DNA of 64,000 nucleotides, taken from Methylicorpusculum oleiharenae. GTDB taxonomy: Bacteria > Pseudomonadota > Gammaproteobacteria > Methylococcales > Methylomonadaceae. Below, in pieces: positions 27,237 to 36,975 of this stretch (position 1 is the first letter of the stretch; each line of letters begins with the position of its first letter). The notes under the pieces were generated by a model, which was given only the letters and a program-made list of their open reading frames with translations, searched no databases and was not told the origin of the DNA. The stretch lies in contig NZ_WUTY02000001.1 of assembly GCF_009828925.2 (NCBI RefSeq), positions 4,246,492-4,310,491 on the forward strand, written 5' to 3'. The translations under genes were made by a program, and so were the position numbers.

Positions 27237-27731
27237 ATGACATACAAACCTCTTTTCTTGATAACCGCGCTTTTTTTAATAACTTTTATTTTCGGTTGTG
27301 CGTCCACTGAGGAAGTTGCAGCGCCCAAACCAGCAGAACCCCCACCCCCCGTAAAACTCAGCCTTCAGCTTGAAGCAGGCTCGGCTTTGAATCCAGATGC
27401 TGAAAACAGGGCTTCTCCATTAGTCATACGCATTTATCAACTGGCTTCCATTGATAAATTCAATACCAGCGATTTTTTTGCGCTATACGATAATGACCAA
27501 ACGTTGCTGGGCAATGCGGTCCAATTTCGCCAGGAAATGGAACTTAAACCGTTAACGGATAAATCGCTGACACTCGACGTAAAACCGGATACCCGATACT
27601 TTGCTGTATTTGCTGCGTTTCGAGACCTGGATAATGCTCAGTGGCGGGCTGTTTTACCCATTCCTTTTGATCAATCTTCCGCGTTGAAGATCTCGCTAGA
27701 CGGGTACACGGTAAAACTTGAGAAACGCTGA
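27237..27731 (+). CDS. tssJ: T6SS outer-membrane lipoprotein TssJ
   Basis: 164 residues. The signal peptide ends in lipobox IFGC with lipidated Cys21. The mature domain has SPLVIRIYQLASIDKFNTSD and FFALYDNDQTLLG, the canonical TssJ beta-sandwich with its loop contacting TssM, followed by the conserved RYFAVFAAFRDLDNAQWR. It is the first gene of the plus-strand T6SS transcript. Confidence 0.95.
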   Translation: MTYKPLFLITALFLITFIFGCASTEEVAAPKPAEPPPPVKLSLQLEAGSALNPDAENRASPLVIRIYQLASIDKFNTSDFFALYDNDQTLLGNAVQFRQEMELKPLTDKSLTLDVKPDTRYFAVFAAFRDLDNAQWRAVLPIPFDQSSALKISLDGYTVKLEKR

Positions 27732-27809
27732 ATAATTTAGCGGGAAAGAGGGTTATTCAGAACACTCGACTATAATCTTTAGCTCTTAACTTAAGTAAAG
27801 AGGCCAGCT

Positions 27810-30221
27810 ATGTCAGGCACCATTTTTTTGAACCCAGCATTTGGTTTTAAATCCCCCAAAAAACAAAGCCTCATGCTGGCCATGTCGGGTTTGCTGTTAT
27901 TCGCACCGGGTTGCCAGACCACCGATCCCAACAGCCCGGAAGGTATGCGAGCCATGGAAGGGTATAGCCCTGCTGAAACCGACAAGTTGTTCATAGTGGA
28001 TTGTTTGTTACCCGGTCAAGTTAGAAAACTGGGCACACAAATGACTTATCTGACAGCTCGCAGAGCCATCAAAACCACGGCGGGTGAATGTGAAGTTCGG
28101 GGCGGTGAATATGTTGCCTATGACCGCGCCAACCTTGCCAGTGCCCTCAAAATATGGCTGCCTCTGGCACAACAAGGTGACCCCGAAGCGCAAATCAATG
28201 TCGGAGAAATCTATGAAAAAGGCTTGGGCACACAATCCGATCCCCGTCTGGCCGCAGAATGGTATAGAAAAGCAGCTGAAAAAGGTCACTCCAGAGCTCA
28301 AATCAACTTAGGCTATCTTTATGAGAAGGGCTTGGGTGTTGAACAAAACATGACCACAGCGCTCAATTGGTATCGCAAAGCTTCCGGTCTGGACACCGGA
28401 GACTTGCAATTTGCTTCGGTTGCCACCTCTCAGGTCAGCTCCCAGCATGAAGAGGAACTGGAAGCCCTGCGCCAAGACGCTGCACGACGTCAATTCGAAG
28501 CCGACCAGTTGCGCAAACAACTGACCGAAACCCAGTCACAACTCAAAGATCAGCAAGATGAGCTTGAATCGCTGAAAAATAATCTGGAATTGAAAAAGAA
28601 GTCTTTAAACGAGGAAATAAACAAATCATCGCGAAACGAATCCCGTTTGAAACAACTTGAACAGGAATTAAAGTCCACCCAGACCGAGTTCAACGAAAAA
28701 AGCAGCCAACTGTCCAGTATTGAAAAAAACCTGAAAACCAAAGAAAAATCCATCCAGCATCACGTTCAGTCGGCTAAAGTTCAACAGAAAACGCTGATTG
28801 CAAAAGCCCCGCCGGCTCCCACCGCCTCAGTGAATCGGGATACTGACAATAAGCTGGAAAAATCTCGCATGGAATTGGCCAAAAAAGAAAAGCTGCTCCA
28901 GGCTCAGGAAAAAGAGTATCAAACCATTTTAAAAGACATAAAAAGCAGCCTCGAAAACCCGTCCCAATCTTCGGCTGAACCCAAACAGCGAGAACACTTA
29001 AGCGCTCAGAAAAAAGCCTTACAAACTCAGGGTCAAAGCATAGCGGCACTCAAAAAACAAATCACGCTGGACCAGGAAAAAATAGCGCAACTCGAAAACA
29101 AACAACCCGTATTGATGGCTTTGGCCGCTCCCAATATTGAAATCCTCGATCCACCCATGGTTTTAACGCGGGGAATACCCAGTTTACAACTGAGATCGAT
29201 TGCCAAAACTAAAGAAATAACCGGCAAAGTTGAAGCGCCTGCCGGCCTTAAATCATTTTTAGTCAATGATAAACCGGGAACAATCGACGATTTGGGTTAT
29301 TTTCGTCTCCAGGTTACCGCGGAACAAACGGCATCGGCAGTCAACCTTGTCGCAATCGATCAATCCGGAAAAAAAAGCAGCCTTAGTTTTAATGTCGTCA
29401 GTCAAACGGAAGGTGCATCTGAAACATCTTCTGAATCGGACGCGACGCCCAGCCGATCCGACAATGCCTATAAAGTCGATTTCGGACATTATCACGCGCT
29501 TATCATCGGCAATAACGATTATGCCGAAATGCCCACACTCAAAACGGCCGTCAATGACGCCAAATCGATTGATGCCATCCTTCGTCAACGATACGGCTAC
29601 AAAACCACCTTACTGATCAATGCCAACCGGCATAAAATTATGAGTGCGTTGAACACGATACGTAACTCATTGAAGGAAAACGACAACCTGTTGATTTATT
29701 ATGCAGGACATGGCGAACGCGACAAAACAAGCCTGGCCGCTTATTGGCTCCCTACCGACGCGGAAGTCGACAATACTGCCAACTGGATTTCAAGCGACGA
29801 TATCACGCAATACCTCAACATCATTTCAGCCCGGCATATTCTGGTTGTTGCTGATTCGTGTTATTCAGGCGCGATGACAGGTACCGCTATCGCACGTTTG
29901 CCGAAAGAAATGCCGGAAGCCAAACGTGAAAAATGGCTCAAATTCATGACCACCCGAAAAGCGCGAACGGTACTGACATCGGGAGGCGTCGCACCGGTTC
30001 TGGACCAAGGCGCACAGCAACATTCTATTTTCGCACGGGCCTTTATAGACGCGTTACAGGGTAATTCCGGAATCATCGAAGATTACGATATTTTCAGAAC
30101 GGTCTCCAAACAAGTCCGCGTGTCGGCTGCACGGGTCGGTTTTGACCAAAGCCCTCAATACGCGCCGCTCAAGCATGCGGGTCACGAAGGCAGCCCGTTC
30201 TTTTTTGTACCGAAATCTTGA
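27810..30221 (+). CDS. Caspase-family lipoprotein with Sel1 repeats and coiled coil
   Basis: 803 residues. The signal peptide ends in lipobox FAPGC (Cys35). Two Sel1-like repeats lie around 120-190 (AEWYRKAAEKGHSRAQINLG). A long Gln/Glu/Lys coiled coil follows (about 205-430), then an Ig-like stretch (about 440-535). The C-terminal peptidase C14 domain (about 555-800) opens YHALIIGNNDY; its catalytic dyad is His634 in YYAGHGE and Cys684 in DSCYSG, both intact. It sits 78 bases after tssJ on the same strand. Caspase-like proteins occur near some T6SS loci, but a defined role is not known to me; proteolytic control of envelope complex assembly is a guess. Confidence 0.85.
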   Translation: MSGTIFLNPAFGFKSPKKQSLMLAMSGLLLFAPGCQTTDPNSPEGMRAMEGYSPAETDKLFIVDCLLPGQVRKLGTQMTYLTARRAIKTTAGECEVRGGEYVAYDRANLASALKIWLPLAQQGDPEAQINVGEIYEKGLGTQSDPRLAAEWYRKAAEKGHSRAQINLGYLYEKGLGVEQNMTTALNWYRKASGLDTGDLQFASVATSQVSSQHEEELEALRQDAARRQFEADQLRKQLTETQSQLKDQQDELESLKNNLELKKKSLNEEINKSSRNESRLKQLEQELKSTQTEFNEKSSQLSSIEKNLKTKEKSIQHHVQSAKVQQKTLIAKAPPAPTASVNRDTDNKLEKSRMELAKKEKLLQAQEKEYQTILKDIKSSLENPSQSSAEPKQREHLSAQKKALQTQGQSIAALKKQITLDQEKIAQLENKQPVLMALAAPNIEILDPPMVLTRGIPSLQLRSIAKTKEITGKVEAPAGLKSFLVNDKPGTIDDLGYFRLQVTAEQTASAVNLVAIDQSGKKSSLSFNVVSQTEGASETSSESDATPSRSDNAYKVDFGHYHALIIGNNDYAEMPTLKTAVNDAKSIDAILRQRYGYKTTLLINANRHKIMSALNTIRNSLKENDNLLIYYAGHGERDKTSLAAYWLPTDAEVDNTANWISSDDITQYLNIISARHILVVADSCYSGAMTGTAIARLPKEMPEAKREKWLKFMTTRKARTVLTSGGVAPVLDQGAQQHSIFARAFIDALQGNSGIIEDYDIFRTVSKQVRVSAARVGFDQSPQYAPLKHAGHEGSPFFFVPKS

Positions 30222-31069
30222 TTAAACAACGCTTAGTTTTAGTAGGCCTGCACAGCCTATTTTCTACCACGTTGACGATAGCCTGTGCAGCGCAACTTAG
30301 CGGTTGCGCCACGCCTTCAGAGTATTTTGCCGAATCGGCAAAAGAATTGGGCATAAGGGATGAACTGCAAAGCAGCAAGGTTTTCATTCATCGCATTTAC
30401 CAGAATAAAACAGCTCAACAGACAAACGACTACCCGGAACTGCATGTTTATCTGGATGGGGATGGAACGCCCTGGGAAAACAACTGGCTAATCGCTAGCG
30501 ACCCCACCGCCAGAAATCCGCTGATTCTTAATTTGATGGCGCTGGACAATACGCCATCCATTTTGCTGGGAAGGCCTTGCTATTACGGTCTGAATCAATC
30601 GCAGAATTGCAGCCCCCACTTATGGACATCGCATCGATATGCCCTACCCTTGGTCAATAGTCTGGTGGAAGTTTTACACAACTGGTTACAGGACAAACGA
30701 GTCCACCGATTGGTTTTGATTGGGTTTAGCGGCGGCGGTGCTTTGGCGACACTGATGGCCTCAAAAATACCGGCAGTCAAGACCCTCATCACCTTATCGG
30801 CAAATCTGGATACCGCCGCCTGGACGAAGCACCACGGTTATTCTCAATTGAGCGAATCTTTAAATCCAGCTCAGCAACCCCGATTACCGGCCACAATCAG
30901 CCAGGTTCACTTTGCTGCAGAAAAAGACACAAACGTACCGGCCGCAATAGTCCGGTCTTATGCTAACCAGCAACCTTCCGCCCGTTTCAGATCCATTAAA
31001 AATTATGACCATACGTGCTGCTGGACGGATCAATGGCCCGAACTACTCTCCGAGGCGCTGAATCCATGA
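30218..31069 (+). CDS. Alpha/beta-hydrolase lipoprotein
   Basis: 283 residues. Lipobox LSGC gives lipidated Cys30. The nucleophile elbow GFSGGGALAT (about 165-174) supplies the Ser, with AEKDTNVP and NYDHTCCW providing likely Asp and His. This is an alpha/beta-hydrolase fold of unknown substrate. The TTG start overlaps the TGA stop of the caspase gene (TTGA), so it is translationally coupled to it. The 3' end is only 3 bases from the end of the convergent glutamate dehydrogenase gene, leaving no space for a separate terminator. Confidence 0.8.
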   Translation: MIKQRLVLVGLHSLFSTTLTIACAAQLSGCATPSEYFAESAKELGIRDELQSSKVFIHRIYQNKTAQQTNDYPELHVYLDGDGTPWENNWLIASDPTARNPLILNLMALDNTPSILLGRPCYYGLNQSQNCSPHLWTSHRYALPLVNSLVEVLHNWLQDKRVHRLVLIGFSGGGALATLMASKIPAVKTLITLSANLDTAAWTKHHGYSQLSESLNPAQQPRLPATISQVHFAAEKDTNVPAAIVRSYANQQPSARFRSIKNYDHTCCWTDQWPELLSEALNP

Positions 31070-31072
31070 CGC

Positions 31073-34000
31073 TTACAAAACCGGCATCACCAGGCTGCGT
31101 AGCGCTTTACTCAAACTCAATAGCGGCAGCAAACTGTTACTGCTGGTTTGGCACACTTCCTTAAATACCCGCTGATAACGGTTGTAATTATTTTTATAAA
31201 CAACATCATTCAATAACTTGGCAGGGCTGGTATGACTGCTTTCCAATGACTTTTGGGCCAATTGAACCAGCATTTGCCTAAGTTCCACACGCAAGTCACC
31301 GGCCGCTTTCCTCTCCCAATAATCCTGTAAAATCATGGCATCCAGTCGTTGCATCAGTTTATCGATTTCTAGCAACGTCATAGACTCGTTTAAAACCCGA
31401 TAGACTGTTTCAAAATCCCCTTTCGTTTGATTCATCAGATAAACAATCAACGGAAAATCATTTAAATACGACATGGCTACACACCGCTGAGCCAGACTTT
31501 CAGGTATGCCACCCTGCACAAATTGCGCTATTTCTGTGTCACATTGACCGGATTCACTTAATTTTTGTAAATAGGCCTGCAAACTGATTTGATAGGATTC
31601 GATGAGCGTCTTGTCGGGTAGCACGTTCTGATTATTGATCAGTGACCACTGGCTCAATTGAGCCAGTGCATTTTCCAATTTCAACAGCAAACTGTATTGA
31701 TCTTCAGCCGAAACGCGGTTATCCAGTTGATAAATTTGCTCGCGCAGATTGTCCGTCTCAAGCACCTGTTCAAATGTCAGATAGGCGGTGACACTTTGGA
31801 TCAGAGGGCATCGATCATTGTGCCAATTTAAAAAGCTAATACCTGCCTGATTGATGATTTTATTGCTGATAACCGTGGCTTTTATGGCTTGTGCCAGTGG
31901 ATGTCCGGACAAATAATCTGCATAATTTCGAACGATGGGATCAGGAAAATAAGACTGCAAATATGTATCGAACAAAGGCAAGGCAATGTAAGCCGATTCA
32001 TCCATGATCTCCTGAGTCAGCATCATTTTACCGGCAGCCATTAACACGGCCAGTTCCGGTCTTGTAATGGCCTGATCCGTCCGGGCCATCACCTCTTTAT
32101 TCAACGGAAATGCCTCGACCAGCCGATCCAGGTACCCGGAACCTTCCAATCGGGCGGCCAGACTCAAAAATACGTCGGCACTGTGAAAATGTATTCGAAG
32201 CCGTTCCAGCGACAAACACAAACTTTGCCGGTAATTGTCAGCCAGCACGCTCTTGCAGACTTCATCAGTCAGCGCTTCAAATTCCTGTTGATAATCTTTA
32301 ATCACCTGTTTCTTTTGCAGTCCGGTCAACAGGATTTTTAAATTGACCTCATGATCGGACGTATCCACCCCGGCTGAATTATCGATGGCATCGGTATTGA
32401 TACGGCCACCGGCCAGGGCATATTCGATCCGCGCTTTTTGGGTGAAGCCCAGATTCGCCCCTTCACCAACCACATGAGCCTTCAATTGAGCGGCATCAAT
32501 ACGTACCTCATCGTTATTTCTATCGCCCGCATCCTCATTTTTTTCAGAGGTCGCTTTGACATAAGTTCCAATCCCGCCCAGCCACAATAACTCGACCGGC
32601 GCCGAAAGCAGAAAACGGATTAAACTCGCACCGTCCAGTGTTTTATAGCGTATTCCCAACCATTTACGCAGTTGCGGTGAAATCGGAATATCTTTGGCTT
32701 GTCGTGAAAAAACCCCTCCGCCGTCAGAGATCAGGTCACGGTTATAATCGTTCCAGCTGGATCCCGGCAATTCGAACAACCGTTGACGTTCGGCATAGGC
32801 CTGTTCCAGATTGACCGGATCCGGATCAACAAAAATATGCTGGCCGCTGATGGCCGCCAACAGACGTATCTGTCTGGATTGCAACATCCCGTTTCCAAAA
32901 ACATCGCCATCCATGCTGCCTACGCCGACAACCGAGAAGGGTTCATTTTGTATATCTTTATTGATTTCCCGGAAATGCCGTTTGACACATTCCCAGGCGC
33001 CACGGGCAGTAATACCCAGCGATTTATGGTTGTAACCGCTGGAACCTCCGCTTGCGAAAGCATCACTCAGCCAGAACCGGTAACGTAAGGAAACAGAATT
33101 AGCCAAATCAGAAAATTGCGCGGTCCCTTTATCAGCCGCAACGACGAGATAAGGGTCAACATCATCGTAACGGACGATACCCGGCAAAGTGACGGCTTCT
33201 TCGCCGATGTAATTGTCGGTCAGATCAAGCAAGCCCTCCATTAAAGTGACATAAGCCTGCTTGACAGCCGCTTTAAAGTCTTCGCCATTACTTGTTGATT
33301 TGACGATAAAGCCGCCTTTGGCTCCTTTTGGAATAATCAATGCATTCTTGCTCATTTGAGTTTGCATCAACCCCAAAATTTCAGTTCTGAAATCATCTGG
33401 CCGATCCGACCAGCGAATACCACCTCTGGAAATCTTGCCGCCTCTCAAATGAATACCTTCCATGGTTGCAGCATGAACATAAATTTCGTTCTGCGGTTTC
33501 GGTGCAGGTAAATCAATAATGCCCAGGCTGTTAATTTTGAACGCCACAAAAAAGTCATCACTGTGCTGACGGACATGAAAATTACATCGCACCGTCGCGT
33601 CAATCAGATTAAACAAGGTCCTCAGCACCTTATCGTCGTTAGCATCAGTCACTGCTGCCATGTTTTCGAGTAACTGCAGTTTTAAGGGAAACAGCGTCTG
33701 CTCTTCGCGCGCAAGAGGATCGTCACCGTCCAGTTCCGGATTAAAACGGGCGTCAAAATAGGCAAACAGATTTTTGGTAACCAGGGGATGATGCGTCAGC
33801 GCATGATTGAAACTGGCCATGGTTGTAGGATGGCCCAGCTGCAGAAAGTAATTGCGATAAGCCCTCAGCACATCGATTTGCTGCCAGGACATACCGGTCA
33901 AAACCAGTAAACTGTTTAAAGAGTCGTTATCCGCTCTCCCCAGTGAAATCGCATTAATTGCCTCCAAAAGACGAAACTTAAGCTTGCTGAAGCTTTCAAT

Positions 34001-35779
34001 CTGGGTTTTAGCGGCAAGAATCGTAAAGCTTTTGATGAAGACCGGGGTCTCCTCAATGTGAAAAACAAACTGAACCTGATCTTTTACTCTCAGCCCCAAA
34101 TGCTTTAACACCGGAATATATTCGTCCAGATAATGTTCCTGACGGCTGTAAAAGTGCAGCCGGTAATCACGCCGGGCATGACAAGGACTCAGCAAATTGA
34201 CGGCTTGCCCCCCTGTTTTGACACAGGTTTCAATCGACATCATGTCCTTGACCGCAAAACGTGGCGGCATCAACATCTGATAGGACAAAGGAAAAACGGT
34301 CTGGTATTTTTGCCATAATACCGCCCCCTCTCTGGCTCCAAAAGTCCTTTCTACCAACTGCCTGAATGATGCTTGCCAGGGCCGAATGACCTTGTTCAGT
34401 TCTCTGTCCAAGCGGTCAACGTCAATATCGACGACCTGATCTGACGGCTGCAGCATCATATGCAAGCCGATAAATCGCCCGCAAACCTGAGTATGGGACG
34501 ATTTTTTTATTCGGCAATTCAGGAAACTTGAAAGCTTGCGTTCAACTTCCCGTTCGATATCCTGACGGTACAACTGATTAGGAATAATGATGAGCAACGA
34601 AATGCGATCCGCATTAGGGCTGGCGAGGACCAGACTCTTGACGCTTTCAGACCGGCAAATGTAAGTTTTTAACGATTCGATCAATAAATACAGCTGGGGC
34701 TGCTGGAGCAAAAAGCTTTCAATTACAGGGAAAACATTAAAAATATCCTTGAATTGGTTAAATTCATAACTGTATTCCTCAATACCCGCCTGTTTCATGG
34801 CCAAAGTAAATTTTTGGGCTAAAAACGGAACTTTGCAGGTCAGACTGTTCAGCTCATTGGCATCCAGTTCGCCCCAAAACGCATGCTCTATCCACCCACC
34901 GGCTTTATTCTCAGACCTTAACCCCACATACACCAGAGATGATGGGCTCATGAAAGAGCACCCGGCAGGCAGATAATCCATCACAAAAGGCGTTGAACGT
35001 GCCAAAACATGCCTTAAGTGTTCGAGAAATAACTGTTCTTCCTCGGGATCTTTATCAACCGGGCAAAAATGAGAAAACAGGGGTGCCAAATCTGAATCGG
35101 GCGTCAATTCCATCGCTTCAAGCAATTTGAATGCACCCTGTTTAAACCATGCTAATAGCGGCTGGTAGTCGGCGAACTCGTCAAGTCCTATTACATTTGC
35201 CAGTTTATCCTGAAGCTCCGGACGATTTTCTTCCCATTGCGCCGACCATTCGAGAATAGCTTTGATCCTATGAGTGATGGTTGTGCGTAATGATGTATTC
35301 GTAGTCTCTATTTTTACCAGCATGATCAGTTCGTGAAGCCCGGATGTGGATTTCACATCGACACTCAGAATCTGCTGTTCATCACGTTCTACATTTAGCA
35401 CTCGGTAAAGCAGCAGTTTCAGGGGTAATTTCCTGCTGCTTTGCAAAGCCGTGATTGATTCCACGATATGTTCTGAATGGGCGCTGACAATCGCAATAAT
35501 TTCCTGAGATTCTCCCGGCAGACTCAGCGTTCTAAGGAGATATCGACCCAACTTATCGCTCAAACAATCGGCTAATTGATCGATAATTGATGCTGATACC
35601 GGAGAAGGCAGCGATAAAAGAAAATTGTCTCCGGTCAACAACAGTTGTGTCATCCGGTTTAATACGCATCGCTTGATGGCATTGACATGGTGATTGTGGA
35701 GCGTACAAATGGACTGGATTTTTTGTTTTTGACGAGCGGATTTTAAACTCGTTTGACCGGCAGTTAGACGTACTTTCAA
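31073..35779 (-). CDS. NAD-specific glutamate dehydrogenase, large type
   Basis: 1568 residues, the roughly 180-kDa class of NAD-GDH that converts glutamate to 2-oxoglutarate and ammonium. The catalytic core shows GGIRWSDRPDDFRTEILGLM and the substrate-lysine motif IPKGAKGGFI near 820, then MDGDVFGNGML and HVVGEGANLGFTQKARIEYA. The long N-terminal region with ACT-like segments is present. The start is TTG at 35779 with AAGGAG 7 bases upstream, 11 bases after the stop of the anti-sigma kinase gene, suggesting cotranscription with the STAS pair. Confidence 0.95.
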   Translation of the reverse strand: MKVRLTAGQTSLKSARQKQKIQSICTLHNHHVNAIKRCVLNRMTQLLLTGDNFLLSLPSPVSASIIDQLADCLSDKLGRYLLRTLSLPGESQEIIAIVSAHSEHIVESITALQSSRKLPLKLLLYRVLNVERDEQQILSVDVKSTSGLHELIMLVKIETTNTSLRTTITHRIKAILEWSAQWEENRPELQDKLANVIGLDEFADYQPLLAWFKQGAFKLLEAMELTPDSDLAPLFSHFCPVDKDPEEEQLFLEHLRHVLARSTPFVMDYLPAGCSFMSPSSLVYVGLRSENKAGGWIEHAFWGELDANELNSLTCKVPFLAQKFTLAMKQAGIEEYSYEFNQFKDIFNVFPVIESFLLQQPQLYLLIESLKTYICRSESVKSLVLASPNADRISLLIIIPNQLYRQDIEREVERKLSSFLNCRIKKSSHTQVCGRFIGLHMMLQPSDQVVDIDVDRLDRELNKVIRPWQASFRQLVERTFGAREGAVLWQKYQTVFPLSYQMLMPPRFAVKDMMSIETCVKTGGQAVNLLSPCHARRDYRLHFYSRQEHYLDEYIPVLKHLGLRVKDQVQFVFHIEETPVFIKSFTILAAKTQIESFSKLKFRLLEAINAISLGRADNDSLNSLLVLTGMSWQQIDVLRAYRNYFLQLGHPTTMASFNHALTHHPLVTKNLFAYFDARFNPELDGDDPLAREEQTLFPLKLQLLENMAAVTDANDDKVLRTLFNLIDATVRCNFHVRQHSDDFFVAFKINSLGIIDLPAPKPQNEIYVHAATMEGIHLRGGKISRGGIRWSDRPDDFRTEILGLMQTQMSKNALIIPKGAKGGFIVKSTSNGEDFKAAVKQAYVTLMEGLLDLTDNYIGEEAVTLPGIVRYDDVDPYLVVAADKGTAQFSDLANSVSLRYRFWLSDAFASGGSSGYNHKSLGITARGAWECVKRHFREINKDIQNEPFSVVGVGSMDGDVFGNGMLQSRQIRLLAAISGQHIFVDPDPVNLEQAYAERQRLFELPGSSWNDYNRDLISDGGGVFSRQAKDIPISPQLRKWLGIRYKTLDGASLIRFLLSAPVELLWLGGIGTYVKATSEKNEDAGDRNNDEVRIDAAQLKAHVVGEGANLGFTQKARIEYALAGGRINTDAIDNSAGVDTSDHEVNLKILLTGLQKKQVIKDYQQEFEALTDEVCKSVLADNYRQSLCLSLERLRIHFHSADVFLSLAARLEGSGYLDRLVEAFPLNKEVMARTDQAITRPELAVLMAAGKMMLTQEIMDESAYIALPLFDTYLQSYFPDPIVRNYADYLSGHPLAQAIKATVISNKIINQAGISFLNWHNDRCPLIQSVTAYLTFEQVLETDNLREQIYQLDNRVSAEDQYSLLLKLENALAQLSQWSLINNQNVLPDKTLIESYQISLQAYLQKLSESGQCDTEIAQFVQGGIPESLAQRCVAMSYLNDFPLIVYLMNQTKGDFETVYRVLNESMTLLEIDKLMQRLDAMILQDYWERKAAGDLRVELRQMLVQLAQKSLESSHTSPAKLLNDVVYKNNYNRYQRVFKEVCQTSSNSLLPLLSLSKALRSLVMPVL

Positions 35780-35790
35780 AGTCGCGCTCC

Positions 35791-36228
35791 TTATCTAAGC
35801 TTTTTTCTTATTTCCAGAACATTGACCTCATCCAATCGCTTATAACTGACCGAATCCATTAACGTTCTTATAAAGTAAATGCCCATGCCGCCTTCTTTGG
35901 GGTTTTCAAAATCAGGGATGGGGACATTTTCAAGATCAAAGCCCTGACCGTGATCGTATACTTTGATTTCGAGTACATCGTCCTGAATATTGATCGTGAT
36001 TCTGACTTTATCCTCACCTTTAATCAAAGGACGACCACCCGCCGAATGTTTGATCGCGTTAGTGGTGGCTTCTGTTAAAACAAGATTGAGCTGGTAAGCC
36101 AGGGCTTTCTTATCACCGGTATAGTTATCTATTTCCTTGCCAATACGCTCACCTATGCTACCGATCAAATCCAGATATTTGGTTTGTGTCGGAATAATTA
36201 CATCAACCTGAATATCTGTATTTTCCAT
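35791..36228 (-). CDS. Anti-sigma-factor kinase, RsbW-like
   Basis: 145 residues with a GHKL ATPase fold: N box EATTNAIKHSAGG near 55, then KVYDHGQGFDLENVP and the G-box segment EGGMGIYFIRTLMDSVSY. RsbW/SpoIIAB-type proteins bind a sigma factor or phosphorylate a STAS antagonist in partner-switching networks. The STAS partner is directly upstream (8-base gap). No PP2C partner lies beside it, though the T6SS phosphatase is elsewhere in the window. Confidence 0.88.
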   Translation of the reverse strand: MENTDIQVDVIIPTQTKYLDLIGSIGERIGKEIDNYTGDKKALAYQLNLVLTEATTNAIKHSAGGRPLIKGEDKVRITINIQDDVLEIKVYDHGQGFDLENVPIPDFENPKEGGMGIYFIRTLMDSVSYKRLDEVNVLEIRKKLR

Positions 36229-36236
36229 AGCAACTC

Positions 36237-36575
36237 CTAGGATTCAGCTGCAAAAACTTCGTCAACATCATTATAAATCTCAAAAACCCGGTTCAAGCGG
36301 GTCAACTCGAACATGGACAACACCTGTTGCTGCATGTTCGCTAAGGCGAGTTTTCCTGCTTTGGCTGAAGCTTGCTTGTATCCCGCCAGTAATGCGCCTA
36401 AGCCGGAACTGTCGACAAATTTGACCTGGTCCAATTGCACGATAATGTTCAAGTTGCCTTGTTCAATCAAGTCCAAAATCCGTTCCTTCAATTCTCCGGA
36501 ATTATGCGCGTCAACACGTTCCTCATTGATTTGAACAATACAGTAACCCTTTATTTCATGTTGTGTCAGATTCAT
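36237..36575 (-). CDS. STAS-domain anti-sigma-factor antagonist
   Basis: 112 residues covering one STAS domain. The motif VDSSGLGALLAGYKQ near 51-65 contains the Ser that RsbW-type kinases phosphorylate. It is the first gene of the three-gene transcript STAS, anti-sigma kinase, NAD-GDH. Confidence 0.9.
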   Translation of the reverse strand: MNLTQHEIKGYCIVQINEERVDAHNSGELKERILDLIEQGNLNIIVQLDQVKFVDSSGLGALLAGYKQASAKAGKLALANMQQQVLSMFELTRLNRVFEIYNDVDEVFAAES

Positions 36576-36975
36576 AGGCGATTATTGGTTGGTTTAAAAT
36601 ATTATGTTGTACATTTCGTTTTCAACAATTGAGACGGACTCATTAACTAAACTCCACTAATCAAATATCCAATTCATTGCTGATTAACTTCTCACTGATT
36701 CATCACTCGCTCAATTTTTTAACTTGAACCAGTTGTACCAGAAATATTGAAAATTGAAAGGCCGGCAAAGCTTTTAGCTAAGCACCAGTCTAAGTCAATG
36801 ATTGATTGATCGAAAGCATGCATTTAATTTGAGTTATTTGAGTCAGATTTTTTTTCTTAAAACCAAAAGCGATAATACGACGGTCTTATAATAGACCTAT
36901 TGGAAAAAGATGACGATGATTGCTATCTCACCTAGAATGACGATGACTCCAAAATAACTGATCCTTAATCAATAC
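36576..36975. other. Divergent intergenic region
   Basis: 400 AT-rich bases between the STAS gene (minus) and the VanZ-like gene (plus). It must hold promoters for both. No repeat, RNA gene or small ORF with an SD was recognised. Confidence 0.45.
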
